NCBI GenBank assembly: GCA_021442155.1
Contig: CM038215.1
Span: 207,508,982 to 207,572,981, forward strand
Reading direction: 5' to 3'
Origin: Cymbidium sinense
Lineage: Eukaryota; Streptophyta; Magnoliopsida; Asparagales; Orchidaceae
DNA length: 64,000 nt
Shown here: positions 52,285 to 64,000 of the stretch, piece by piece
Layout of the letters: each line of letters begins with the position of its first letter
Numbering within the stretch: position 1 is the stretch's first letter
Position numbers and translations under genes: made by a program
Notes under the pieces: model-generated
What the model was told of the DNA's origin: nothing
The model's database searches: none
What the model saw: only the letters and a program-made list of their open reading frames with translations

Positions 52285-53709
52285 AAGATGAGAAAAGAAT
52301 CCATGAGGCTTCCATCTTTCATCTAAACTCATGATAAATATTCTTTCATAAACATATCATAAAGTTAATCAAATAAATTAATAAGAATATGAGTTACCCA
52401 ATCTTATAAAGCTCTCTCTAGCTAATATGCTGAAGGACACTCTATAAGATACTCTTGATAGGTGGAGCATGTCATTATTTTAATTTTAATTTTTTCAATT
52501 TTTTCAAGGAGGGCTCATGATTCAATAATTATTATCACAATAGAACTATTTATATACTAGGTGTCAATCCATATAACCAATGGTGAATCACCGTGACTAA
52601 GTAAGATGACAATCTAATATACAAACTACTTACATGATAATTATTTCAAGAAATAAGTAGAAATAACCTTAGTTTGGAAGTCGTGGATCTATTCTCTTGG
52701 GTAGTCAAGTCCAAGGTAATTTATCATTGGAAGGTTGTCGGCCCAACCCATCCTTGAGATGATTTACAAGTCACCATGAATTACATCATCCAGAGTTGTC
52801 TTCATAACTTTCAACTAAGAAAGAAAACTCAAAATGTCTTAGATGAACAATTTATAAGAAAAATGTTAGAAAGAAGTTAGACTTGCAACTCAACATATGT
52901 AGGAAAATGCCTATAGGAAGAACTAAAGTGAGATTATTGACTTATATTCAACTAGAACTACTCAATTTTGAACTTTCAATCCTTTCTGGGTCAAGTTTCC
53001 ACTACCTAATATATTAAGACTCCATAAGTGTAATTAAAATCATGACTACCTAAAACTCTATCCTAAAGAATATGACATGTAATGCAAGTTATCTATCCTT
53101 AATTGAAAACTTCTAATGCATGCTTGACTTGGTCATGCTATGAATATGAATTAGCGCTTTAAGGGTTTTGAACACTAGATGGCTCCATCTTATACCTCAT
53201 GTAAGAGCTATAAGAGTTCAAAGTTAAAGTAAAAACTTGGCTAGAGAGAGCCTTACTTTTAATTTTAAAATATTTTTCTATTAAATTTAAACATTTTATT
53301 AGAGTTAGTATAAAACATTGTGTTTAAAATCTTAGTGTTAAAATATATAAAGTCTTAAACAATCATAATACAATGATAAAGAAAAAATTAGAAAGCAAAC
53401 AGAGGAAGAATAAACAATCATTGTGCTATGATGGCTAAAAAAAACTTGATTATGTCGGTGCAGTTAGAAAATTTGCTTATACATATCCAAAGTAAAACTA
53501 AAAGGGGGGTAATCAAGTTCTACTCAACAAGCACTAAAAAATTAGGTAATAAACTATGTCCAAGCTAGTGTTTTTAATATTATAATTATATCTTCTCTAA
53601 TTAAAAAAATGATATTTGTAATCTCTACATAAATAGTGGATCATTTCATTTAGATTAGGCTTTGTAATTATTTTAAATTTTTATATAACACATTATTGTC
53701 TCTTGCAAC
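52285..53709. other. Non-coding stretch between units D and C
   Basis: No open frame or family motif that I can identify. A short purine tract with six G's (about 53511-53520) stands out in the AT-rich background but is not next to an LTR start. Confidence 0.4.
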
Positions 53710-56540
53710 TATTGACATCATTTTTATGTGGTTAATATTCTTTTAAATCTTAATAATTAGGATTTCTAATCCTAAACTAAGAAATTCTTCTATTAGACAC
53801 TTAAGACACTTTACTAAGTGAATATGTGTACAATCAATCATCCAAAATGCATATTCAAATGAAAAACAAAATTTGAAGCCAAAACTAAACTAAAATCAAA
53901 ACTCTAGGGTGAGACGTAGGTCTGGTTGGTAGGCCCCAGTTAAACCCAACCAAGCCTAGTTGGGCTAGATGAGTTTAGTCACTTATAAATTCAAATAAAC
54001 TAAACTTAACACTAAAAGAAGTACATTTGACTCAAAATATAATTAAATTGACTTTTACATGGGCTAATTGGGTTGATTAACTTAATGAACTCACTTAAGC
54101 CTAATTAACCCAAATTCAAATTAAATTGAATTAAGCTAAATTTAAATCAAATTAAATCAATCTAAAGGCTTAGGCTTAGGATTGTTATTAATACTTAATT
54201 AAATATAAAATTGAATATAATTGAGGTTTAAGGTGGCTAATCAGGTCATTTGATCTAGATTGACCTATGTAGGCACCACCAAGTTAAAATCAAACCTTAG
54301 AAAAATTGAGCTCTCTCAAAGGCTCAAAATCATTATATTAATTCAATCAAACACAAAACTGAATTCAATTTAGGCTTAAATTGACTAATTGAGTTATTTA
54401 ACCTAAGTAAGCCCCATTAAGGCAAATGCAAATTAAATTTAAACTTATTAAATTAAACACTCTGAACCACTTTAAAAATTAATATAGATCTAATCACTTT
54501 AAATAACTCATCTAACATAATTGAAGCTTAATTCAAATCTAAAGTGATCAATTGGGTCAATGAAATCAATTTTACTCACTTAGGTCAAAGTGAGTCAACC
54601 TAAGCTTAAACCAAGGTTAAACCTAAATTAATTCAAATCAAGTGATTCTAAATGATTCATATAACTAATTGGGCATGATTTAAATATGATTCTAATCTAA
54701 TTGAGGCAATAAAATTCACTTGACCAAATTTAACTCAAATAAGTCAAGTTGGGTCAACCCAAAACTATGACCAAACACAAATTTAGAGTTTGGCCATAGT
54801 ATCATCCTTTATTCAACTATGAACAAACACCAAACACTAATCAATTTATCCATGTATGAGCTATTACTTTAGCTTTAGGGAGTTGGAGGACAAGTCAAAG
54901 ATGAATCAAGGAAAGTAAAGAAATTTTCAAGAAAATACAAAATCCTTCATTCATCTTCATGCTTCCCCCACCATGCTTCCTTCTCATATTTGAACTTAAT
55001 AAATTGCCTGATCAACTAACCACCTCCCAAGTCAAAGAAGGCAAAGAGATATTAGCTAAATCAAGCAATTAAAGATAGAAGAAAAGGGAGAAAAGCATGG
55101 AAGTTAGAAACAAAACAAAATTAAAAAAAACAAGAAAGAAAATCCAAGCCATTAAAGGAGACTTTTGAGCACACTAATCTTTATCCATAATCTTGACATT
55201 AATGCAAGCATGATCATATAAATTAGAAGGCTATTCCCAATCAAGTGACTACCTCTCCTAACCATCATGAATAGTGAATTTTGGCCAAGGATAAAAATGG
55301 AAGAGGAGTGCCTTCAAACTCTTTCTTTGGCATTAGACACACTTTAGAGCACATAAGGAGGAGAAATAAGCCTTCTCTCACATTTCCCAATCACAAAATC
55401 ATCAAAAAAGGCCAAAACCTAATGAGGGGCAGTGGCTCGTGGTGGTTGGAGTGATCCACGGGGAGGTGAGCAGGGAAGCTCATTCTGATGCTTTGTCTTA
55501 GCCAAGGCAAGAGATTCAAATAAACAATCTACTCAAATAGGCTTGAGTGAGGTAATTTCTTCAAGCTATATAGAAGCCTTAGATATTTATTTCTTGTAGA
55601 AAAGTTTGGCAATCTTAGGAATTTCCCTTTAAATCCTATTGTAATTTAATTTTTCAAGCCTTCTCATGCAAAACAAAGAAATTTCCAATGAAGATCGCCA
55701 AAAATTTATGAGTTGGGGCAGATTTAAGGCATAACTCGTCCATCCCATCACCTCTATTCACCGGCTAGGAGAGAGATGAGCTATTGGTCGTTCATCCCAC
55801 TTGATTGGGATGGACATCCATGATTAGATCGACTTAAATCCTATTTAATCCTCTTTAATGGTTCAACATTACTCTAGATCATCTGATCTTTGATCAAACG
55901 ATCCAGATCTAAGTATTTCTGGCTCAAACACTATGTTAAAAATGCATAACCTAATAATAACTCTACACACATAAAGGCATGCTTACTTAGCGTTGACTGG
56001 TTTTAGTAGAAATTTTAAGATTTTTTGAATATAAAAATATTTAAAAATACCTAAAACTTTAAAAATTATAATAATTAAAATAGTCAAGTAAAGTTTACAA
56101 AAAAACCCTCGATGGATTTTTCTTTTTGAGAGAAAAATTACAAATAATCCCAAAATTTTGCTAAATATTTTGGGATTAATTTGAGTTCGATTGAAAATAA
56201 TAAGTATTTAATTAATCCTAAAATATTAATTTCATTAAAATAAAATTTTTAGGAACCAAAATTGATGTTAATCCCAACGTAACTTAAAAATTTTTTAAGT
56301 CAAATGGGCTTATAGATTATGATTTATTAATTTTTGAAATTCATTGAATGATTTTAAATAATCAATTAACTAAAATTTATAAAAATTATTAGAATTCATT
56401 CAAATAGATTAAAATATTTTAATAATCATTCAAGACTCTCCATCACTCTAAATCATAAAATCATCAAAAAAAGGGCTTAATCAAACTAGACTGCAAAAAC
56501 TCACAATAAATAAATCATTAAGGTGAAAAATACAAATAAC

Positions 56541-56558
56541 CTCTCTCTCTCTCTCTCT

Positions 56559-56609
<51 letters not shown>
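56541..56609. repeat. Compound (CT)n(TA)n microsatellite in unit C
   Basis: CT run 56541..56560 followed by TA run 56562..56609, in the AT-rich module of unit C. Confidence 0.95.
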
Positions 56610-56610
<1 letters not shown>

Positions 56611-59314
56611 CATAGAAGAATCTAAAAAAATAAAAAACATTAAATATTATCAAAAATGATAATTCTTTAATTGCTCCAAAAATATAAATCTAATTGGATT
56701 AAAATTTTTAGAATAGAAATATAAGTCTAAGATCTATTAACTTCAAAAATCTCAAGTCAAGCTAAGATAACAATTTAGAGTTATGATTTTTTAAACTAAA
56801 TTAAGATAATTTGAATAAAATAATTAATATAAAATTAAAAAATATATATTTAAAATACACCAAAATGGTGTAAAACATCTTCACTAACATCAAAGATCAT
56901 AACAAAATTAAATAGGCTTGTTTGGTCTAATTAAATCTCAAAATAACTTAAATTAAGGTTTAATAAAGTATTAAATCTTAATTAAATAACTTAGTCAAAT
57001 CAAAACTTCAAAAATTTGTAATAGATCAACCACTTAACCAAAAAGAAATACAATCCCCTCTCTTAATTAATATTTTAGAGAGGAATTCAATAAAATTAAA
57101 ATATCTAAGTTTTATTGAATATTTTGGGATTAGTTTAGAATTTATAGAAATAATAATTCCTTAATAACTTTGAAAATATAACTCAAACTAAACAAAAATT
57201 TTAGGATAGATAATTTCTACTAAACATAAAAAAAAGTCAAGTCGATGAAAGCCCTAGATCAAAAGTTATGATTTTTAAGACACTTTTAATTAAGTTAATT
57301 ATTAGATTAATCCTAAATTAATCTAATCATCTAATTAAGCTAGATTATGATGAACCTAAATAATCACTTAATCATAGATGAATTGATGGAACATTAAATA
57401 AGTTAAGTCAATTACTCACTTAATCAATCAATCAATTAATCAAGTTAATTCTTAATTGGACTTAAATTCAATCAACCAATCATTTGCTTAAGTTAAATTA
57501 AACTGAATTAAATAAGTCACCTAAATAAGTCATATAAAAATAACTCTTAAATCAAACACCTAATTAAGTTGATTATAAATATTCAATTAATCATTCATCA
57601 AATTTTAATCAAACTAATTAGGATTTATTAAATCATTAAATAATTTCTAATTAAGTTAATCATTTAATTAAGTTGATCATGAACCCAAGTAATCTTTCAT
57701 TAAATCTAGCCAATCAAACATCTAACTAAGTTAATCCCAATTTAAATAAAGAACTTAAATAAGAAAATTTAAGGTAACAATTAATCAAACACCAACTATA
57801 TAAATCAATTAATCAAGTTAATCATGAACATTTAATAACCATTTATCAAACCTTAACCAAGTAAATTACATAACCAAGCTAACCTAATTAAACTTTAATT
57901 AATCATTGAAACTTAATTAATTTAATCAATAAATTAAATCAACTATATTAAATTCAATGAAAGTTAATTGAATCTTTAATCTAAGTAAACATTTAATCTA
58001 AATAACCCAAACAAATTGATCATCAAACAAACTTAGTTTATTGATTAAGCTGTCTATGCTAAACTTGAGAAAGATCATAATCAAACTTCAACTTAGTTAG
58101 TTGTTAAATTAACCATCTTAGCATTAAGCTAATTATTAATCAAATCTTAAATAATTTAAGTTAAATTTTATAAACACAAATAGTTAAACTCTAAATTAAA
58201 CCACATCAACAAATATATTATATCCAATTTTAAATTATCATCAAAAAAATCAGAATCAATCTCTCTATAATGCACACTCATGAGGTAAATAGTTTTGAAA
58301 CCCAAGATTGTAGAGCAACTACTCCAAAAGAGCTATCAACCTCGTATTTATGGTATAACAACATCACATACTTATGAATGTAAAATTATAGAAATAAAAT
58401 TAAATTAAAAGAAATAATATTTTAAAATAAAAAAATTAACTAAATGTCATTAAAATGTACTTAATATAAAATCATTTAGTTTATATCCTTAGGGTGGCTC
58501 TTCATCCTTTAATAAAGAAATCACTCTATTAGGATTATGGTATTTATTGAATTGATTCTTGCCTCATGCAAGGCTTATTCCCTTCTTTACGCTTGATTTT
58601 AAAACAAATCAAATAAAAATTAAAACATGTTTTAAAATCATCTAAAAGGTTAAGTTAAAACCACCCAATGACAAACTAAATTAAACTCTAAATTTAAATA
58701 AAAATTTAAACATTAAAAACCTAATACAGTCTGACCACACTAGCCCCCTTTCCACGAGCTAGACTACTAGGCCACCAACCTTAGATTTATGTTAGGTTGA
58801 TGCTTTATTTATGATGCATTATTTTTTTGGTGTATTATTTTAGATTTAATGTTAAGATTATTTACTCATAAGCTAAAAGTTAGGGTGTTATTTACTGGAT
58901 TAAAATTAATTTTTTGCAGAAGGCTATGCTTGATATAAGGGACTATAATAAAAATTTTAATTAACATCATTTGCTTACATATGTTATTTATTTAGTCTTT
59001 AAGAATAGCCATTAAGACAGGTGAGCTTAATATTCACTGGTGCTAAGCCTGAATATTATAAGTATAAACTATCTATCTGTATGTGTGTTTTGCTATCTCT
59101 ATTTTATAATATTAGCTTTTTTTTAATTTCAAATTTAATTTGCAATTAGAATTAGGTTAGGATCTATTGTGTTTAGGATTAGTATGAGTAGACTGCATAA
59201 GTTAGTGGTCTCCTATGAAACTTAAAGATGTCTCTGAAGAAGAAGATGATCCAAAAGAAGAAAAGTAAAGTGATGGCCCCTATAAATCAGAACTTTTAAT
59301 TCTAAATTGGGTTG

Positions 59315-59322
59315 TATAAGGG
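59315..59322 (+). promoter_or_regulatory. TATA-like box of LTR unit C
   Basis: TATAAGGG followed by CAAAGCTC, at the same module position as in units B and E, about 2 kb before the unit end (the MITE and 122-bp duplication account for the extra length). Confidence 0.4.
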
Positions 59323-59675
59323 CAAAGCTCAGATGCCTTCTTTTTCTTTCTTTTAGGATGTATAGTGGAACGAGGCAGCAGTGGCCTTTCTTTTAATTAA
59401 TTTATTTTGTTTGGTGCATTTATTTTGGGTGCACAATATACTAACATGCTTTTTATAGGTTTTTTTATGTTTTTTTTTTGATATAAAAGTCTGATTTATA
59501 CAGTAGACTTTTAGGATAAAATTAAAATTTCTACCCAAACATTTTAGATAATTCAAATATAAAAAATAATCAATTTGTAATCTCACATAATTAAAAATCA
59601 TAGATATAAATACTAAAAACAACTAAAAACTATTAGAACTTATGAACCAATCTTGTATATTTCTCTATCTTCCTT

Positions 59676-59919
59676 GAATTGGGCCTTTCTCCCATTATAT
59701 ATAAAAGGGCATCTGACTTGTGAGGATGACCATCCTAAGAAAGTTTGCCTTCTCCTTTAATTTAGCTCATAACTTATTTCTAATTACATCACATTTTGAA
59801 TTGGGCCTTTCTCCCATCATATATAAAGGGGCATCTGACTTGTGAGGATGACCATCCTAAGAAAGTTTACCTTCTCCTTTAATTTAGCTAATAACTTATT
59901 TCTAATTACATCACATTTT
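59676..59919 (+). repeat. 122-bp tandem duplication inside unit C
   Basis: Copies 59676..59797 and 59798..59919, each starting 'gaattgggcctttctcccat' and ending 'attacatcacatttt'. They differ at only a few positions, so the duplication is recent relative to the LTR itself. Unit D has a single copy at the matching place (51171). Confidence 0.9.
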
Positions 59920-60313
59920 AAGCATGATTTCTATACACAGCCTTAAAATAAAATCAGTCTTCTAAAAATTATTACATTAGTTATAAGTATATTACACCAT
60001 TCATGATCATAGGGATAGAAATTGAGTTTAGGCTCTTTGAGTTCTTTTCTAATAAATGAAAGCTTAGCCATCTTGTATTCCATAAAGACTAGAATCATAG
60101 TTTATAGTTTTAAAGCATATGAGGTGTTAGGTGACACCATGACAGGCATAATATAAGTTTATAAGAGTCAACATAGGTTCTTATTCTCTAGTGTGGAAGA
60201 ACCAAATATATCTCAAATCTTTTAATAGACTAAGTCGAGCTCCTAACTTATGTTAGAAGCATCTTTAGATGTACGGTCTAAAGCATCTTATTTTTCTTTT
60301 GCTATAAGACTAA

Positions 60314-60768
60314 GGGGTTGTTTGTTTTGAATATTATAGAGTGTAAAGTAATGTAAATGCATGAAATTTCAATTTTTTTATGTTTGGCAATATGCAATGT
60401 AAAATTTTAAAGTAATGTAATGTATTTAAAATTTTTGAGATAGGTAAATTTTGGTGTATTTGGAATTTTCCCATATTTGGGCGAATTCCAAATACATTGG
60501 CCAGTGTAAAATATTACGGTAGCATCCTGCCAACACCGATCACTAGAACCACCACCGCTAGTTGTCGTCACCTACCACCGCCCACCGCTCGCCGCCCACA
60601 ACCTCAAAAATAATTTACATTACATTTATTTTATCAAACTAAAAAAATAAACTCATGTATTTGTAGAGTTTTTAATCAAACAGCTTAAAGTAATCTAAAT
60701 ACCCTGCATTCCTTTTACACTACATTCCTTCTACACTATATTCCTTTTTTAGGCAACCAAACAACCCC
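60314..60768. mobile_element. Tourist-like (PIF/Harbinger) MITE, 455 bp
   Basis: Terminal inverted repeats GGGGTTGTTTG...CAAACAACCCC with TAA target duplications at 60311..60313 and 60769..60771. Joining the flanks restores 'ctataagactaagtcttaacc', which fits the uninterrupted terminal block of sister LTR copies (for example near 9784 and 50453). The subterminal repeats (TGTAAAGTAATGTAAAT) mirror the right side. A short GC-rich central part (60535-60600) has CCACCGCC-type triplets. No coding capacity. Confidence 0.9.
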
Positions 60769-61359
60769 TAAGTCTTAACCTCTTATAATTTTCTATAGTC
60801 TTATGTTTCTAAAATATAAGTCCTGGCATTCTAATAAAATGTCAACTCATAATAAAAATAAATCTCTCTTTCAAAGATATAAAGACTGACCATAGAGTAT
60901 ATTAAAGTTCTTATTAAGTTTCTTGATATCAAAGCACTTCTTACTTCTTCTCATTTGAAATCTGAAAAAAAAATATGTTCCTTTTGTTCTATCCTATTCG
61001 ACTTTTATATTTAGCAATCTTGACTTAAACTTTAAAATCTATAGAGATAAGAGCTAATTTTTTTTTTAATTGAGTGTATTCTTAAGAGGATATCCCTCTC
61101 TTAAGATGTAATTAAATATAAGGGCATACCCTTATAAGGAATTGAGAACCATACTCTATTTCATCTATATAGTTTAGAGAAGAAACTCTAATATATACAA
61201 ATCGACCTATTAGTCTTAGGAATCTTTATTATGTGATATAATCTATTATAATGTGATATTTCTATCTCTTGAGATAGTATATTATTCTTCAATGATGTAT
61301 TTGATCACCTAATTAAGAAACCATCAACATCTAAGTGGTGTCCAAATAAAAAATCCACA

Positions 61360-63818
61360 ATAAGCTTCTTATCTTTATGTATGTAATGGATCTTCAAAGA
61401 GTGCTAAAACATTAGACTATCTTTTACTATTTCAAATATTCTATAACACAATAATTTAGCACCATCTGTAATAATAATCCTGTCATGGTAGAGTTTATAA
61501 CTACTTCTATAATGCTTAACAGATAATACCATAATCAAAATTAATAAAATTTGCTTGGTGAAGGCTAATTGGCCTAACTTTAAGGGATTTACTTTACTAG
61601 ATGAAGAGACAATTAGCTCATATCATTTGGTTCTTAATAAAATTATACAATAAATAATTCCTTCACAACATGATAAAGTTTTTCCTTCACCATTGCCTAA
61701 CCCAAATCTTCTTAATACTATTAGTTCAACACTTTTTTTTCTTATGCTACTTAACTAGAACATAATCTCTTAACAATTTTGGTGGACTCAGCTTTCCTCA
61801 TTTTATTGACATTCCTTGTGTATCACAAGAAAATATTTAATACTTTATTTAGAAAGAATTTATTTTGAGGGATTGAAAATAGCTTGATTCTCATTATAGT
61901 TTTAAGAAGTCGTTACCTCTAATTGATGCAATTCTATAGCATCCTAATTTAATATGATTCAAGCTACATACCAATGATCTTTATAGTAAGAATTTTGATC
62001 CTGATAAGTATATTTGCCATTACAAGACCATTATGCATATTCAATATGCTTTTGATATGCTCCTTTATATCTCCTTATATACCTTCCCTCTTATGTTCAA
62101 TGTTCAAGCTTACACCTAGTTTAATTTTCTTTCTTAAAAAGCTATCCACACTTTTGTTGATATGATCAAGCTTTTCATCAAATATTTTTTTTTAGAAATT
62201 AAAGGACAATTAAAGTCTCATATCTTCTTTTTCTATTTACCAAAAGGAGAGAGACTTTCCCCCCTTAGGAGTACTTTTAATATTTTTAAGGTTTATAAAA
62301 TTCTAAGAGCATAACCTAAGTTATTGTGAGTTATTTTTCCTTGAGATGTTTATATATCTCAAACCTTTTTCTACACATTAATAAGAGAGATAATTCATTC
62401 TTATGTTGATCTTATTTGTTTGGTAGAATCACAAGTTACTATCGTTGAAACCATCAATGTTCATAAAAATAATCAAAAATGTAAGAACTTATAACAAAAA
62501 AAAAATAATCTCTCCACTAAAAGATAGGACCAATCAAGAGGTCAGAGGCATCTTTCTCATTAAATATAATAATCATTACAATAGTATGAGATGTTTGATT
62601 ATATCTTATTAAACATATTTAGGGATTAAATTTTAATGAAAATTTAAAATGTTGAATATCTCTAATGGACATAACAATCAAAATTTTTGAATGGTATAGA
62701 TTATTTTAATCTATCACTGCATTATGATAAAAGAATCATGAAATCTATGGAAAAATGATCATAATGATTAATACCATTATAAAATTTCCACAATGGCATA
62801 TCCATCTCATGTACAAGAAGATGTGAACAAGAGTAATCAAATTATTTTTGATAACTTTGACTTAAAAATATATTTTCTACATCAAAATTTTCTAATCATC
62901 ATATTTAGATTATAACATCTGCTATTAGTACTACAAAAATGTTGGTTAGCATAGGTAGTATGGTGGATACTCTATTCCTAATTGCTTTAATGAATCTTAG
63001 ATTAACTACATTGAGTTTCAATATTATTCTCATGATATTCATAATTTTAGAGGATACACTATAAATATTTTTGATTTAATCACTTTTTGTTATTTTGGGT
63101 GAGGTAACTTTTATAATCAACTCTTTTGATTTAATTCATGACAGTGAACATCATCTCAATTTATGACATTATATTTGGGTAACCATTACTATCTAGTTTT
63201 ATGGTTGTTATATATATTTCTTACTTTAAATCCAAGTTCCTTATACCAAGGGATATCAATAAAATATTAAAAATTAATTATTATAGTGTTCATGTTCTCT
63301 TAAATTGATCCATAGCAAGATCCCATCACAACATAAAAAAATAAGCCTCTCAGAACATTAGCACATAATCTCTTTAAATTTTTAGAAGAATTTATATCTC
63401 ACAGAGTTATCATTTTTAACTTTTAAAGATAATTAGATATCTATCATTTTTCAAGTATATTTTATATATTATTATTAATGAAGTTTTTTAATAAATAAAA
63501 CAACATTTTATTTTTTTCCTTTTTAAAAGACCTCATGAAAGCAAATGACAGAGAGAGTTTATACTCTAAATACCTAAAAGACACTATGATAAAGCCTCAA
63601 TGAAAACATTGTATTTCACAAGTATTAGACAATATCCACATTAAAAGGGCTCCATAAAAGTAAGTGGTTAACAAAGTCATTGCTCATTCAAAATCTTAAA
63701 ATGAGAAAAACATAAAAGATAAAGGCTTTTTTAATTTTAGAAAGCACAATTTTTAAAAAAATATATTTTCTTTAAAAAACCTCAAAAGGCATATACCTTA
63801 AGAAGGTATATGCTCTTT

Positions 63819-63820
<2 letters not shown>
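61360..63820. other. AT-rich stretch with no recognisable feature
   Basis: Follows the 3' end of unit C, where an element interior would lie if C were a 5' LTR. No primer site, gag or pol motif is recognisable in any frame. The longest open frame (61974..62165) is a hydrophobic low-complexity chance frame. Confidence 0.4.

Positions 63821-63821
<1 letters not shown>

Positions 63822-63898
<77 letters not shown>
63822..63898. repeat. (TA)n microsatellite
   Basis: A pure TA run of 77 bases, among the longest in the window. Confidence 0.95.
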
Positions 63899-63900
<2 letters not shown>

Positions 63901-64000
63901 AAGATATTAATCTCAAAAGAAAGAATTTTTTTAAATCTCAAATGACATAAGATTAAGAGGTATAACTTCTTTCTAAAAACATAAAAAACATAAAACTTTG

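Larger units (their letters stand above)
53710..61359 (+). mobile_element. Long LTR-like unit C
   Basis: Starts TATTGACATCATT, followed by 'gggtcaaa' DNA (53900-54800), a GC-richer block (54900-55940), AT-rich DNA, the 'gattgtagagcaactactcc' block (58300), the 'gatttaatgttaagatt' block (58850), a TATAAGGG box at 59315 and the terminal block. It ends GTGGTGTCC...AATCCACA. It contains a MITE (60314..60768) and a 122-bp tandem duplication. The flanking five bases (gcaac and ataag) do not match, so it may be the 5' LTR of an element continuing to the right, or a truncated copy. Confidence 0.65.

Noticed and set aside
53505..53525. Polypurine tract with six G's as a retrotransposon 3' primer site
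   Set aside because: The nearest LTR start (53710) is about 190 bases away; a real tract adjoins the LTR.
1..64000. CRISPR arrays, rRNA or tRNA genes, bacterial-type operons
   Set aside because: No regularly spaced short repeats, no RNA-gene motifs seen by eye, and composition and splice structure are those of a plant nuclear genome. A tRNAscan run could still find a worn tRNA.

Overview
The window looks like nuclear DNA of a flowering plant. It is very AT-rich, almost without long open frames, full of (TA)n and (CT)n microsatellites, and built from decayed retrotransposons around one split protein-coding gene. The gene falls in the plant tapetal bHLH clade (rice EAT1, Arabidopsis bHLH10/89/91). 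A monocot with a repeat-rich genome, such as a palm, would fit, but I cannot prove the species.

The gene is on the minus strand at 33413..31626. It has three exons, both introns have GT/AG ends and are phase 0, and it encodes 338 residues: an N-terminal acidic/Ser-rich region, a bHLH domain split by intron 1, and a C-terminal ACT-like domain. An in-frame stop directly upstream fixes the start codon. I found no other intact protein-coding gene. The other short open frames are chance frames inside repeats.

Nearly everything else belongs to one family of unusually long LTR-like units. All share a 5' end of the form T(G/A)TT(G/A)ACCTCA followed by a small hairpin, and a 3' end near GGTGTCC...AACACCA(C/T)A. 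Between the ends the modules keep a fixed order: 'gggtcaaa'-type low-complexity DNA; a more GC-rich block; long TTAATTAA-type DNA; a 'ctttaagtagccctaaggaggttcc' block; a 'tagactggatgttagg' block; a TATAAGGG block; and a terminal block. I see seven units: G (1..6123, minus), E (6124..10411), H remnant (10412..11358), F (11359..16062), A (21814..about 28160), D (38239..42905 plus 51098..52284) and C (53710..61359). An eighth, B (42906..51092, 8187 bp), sits inside D with a perfect 5-bp target duplication (AAGCC). G appears to lie inside E, E inside H and H inside F.

From 16063 to 21813 lies the eroded interior of a Ty3/gypsy element of the Tat type: gag, protease, RT, RNase H and a second RNase H. 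It has many stops and an internal RT deletion. Unit A interrupts it at the end of the second RNase H, and a short recognisable continuation follows at 28165..28330. A 455-bp Tourist-like MITE with TAA duplications lies inside unit C. The 33.9-37 kb interval beside the bHLH gene holds tandem and direct duplications, a hairpin element and microsatellites. The intervals 28.3-31.6, 52.3-53.7 and 61.4-64 kb hold nothing I can recognise. I saw no rRNA, tRNA, CRISPR or bacterial-type operon, and no convincing new multi-gene system. The main interest is the nested long-LTR architecture and a probable male-fertility regulator embedded in it.
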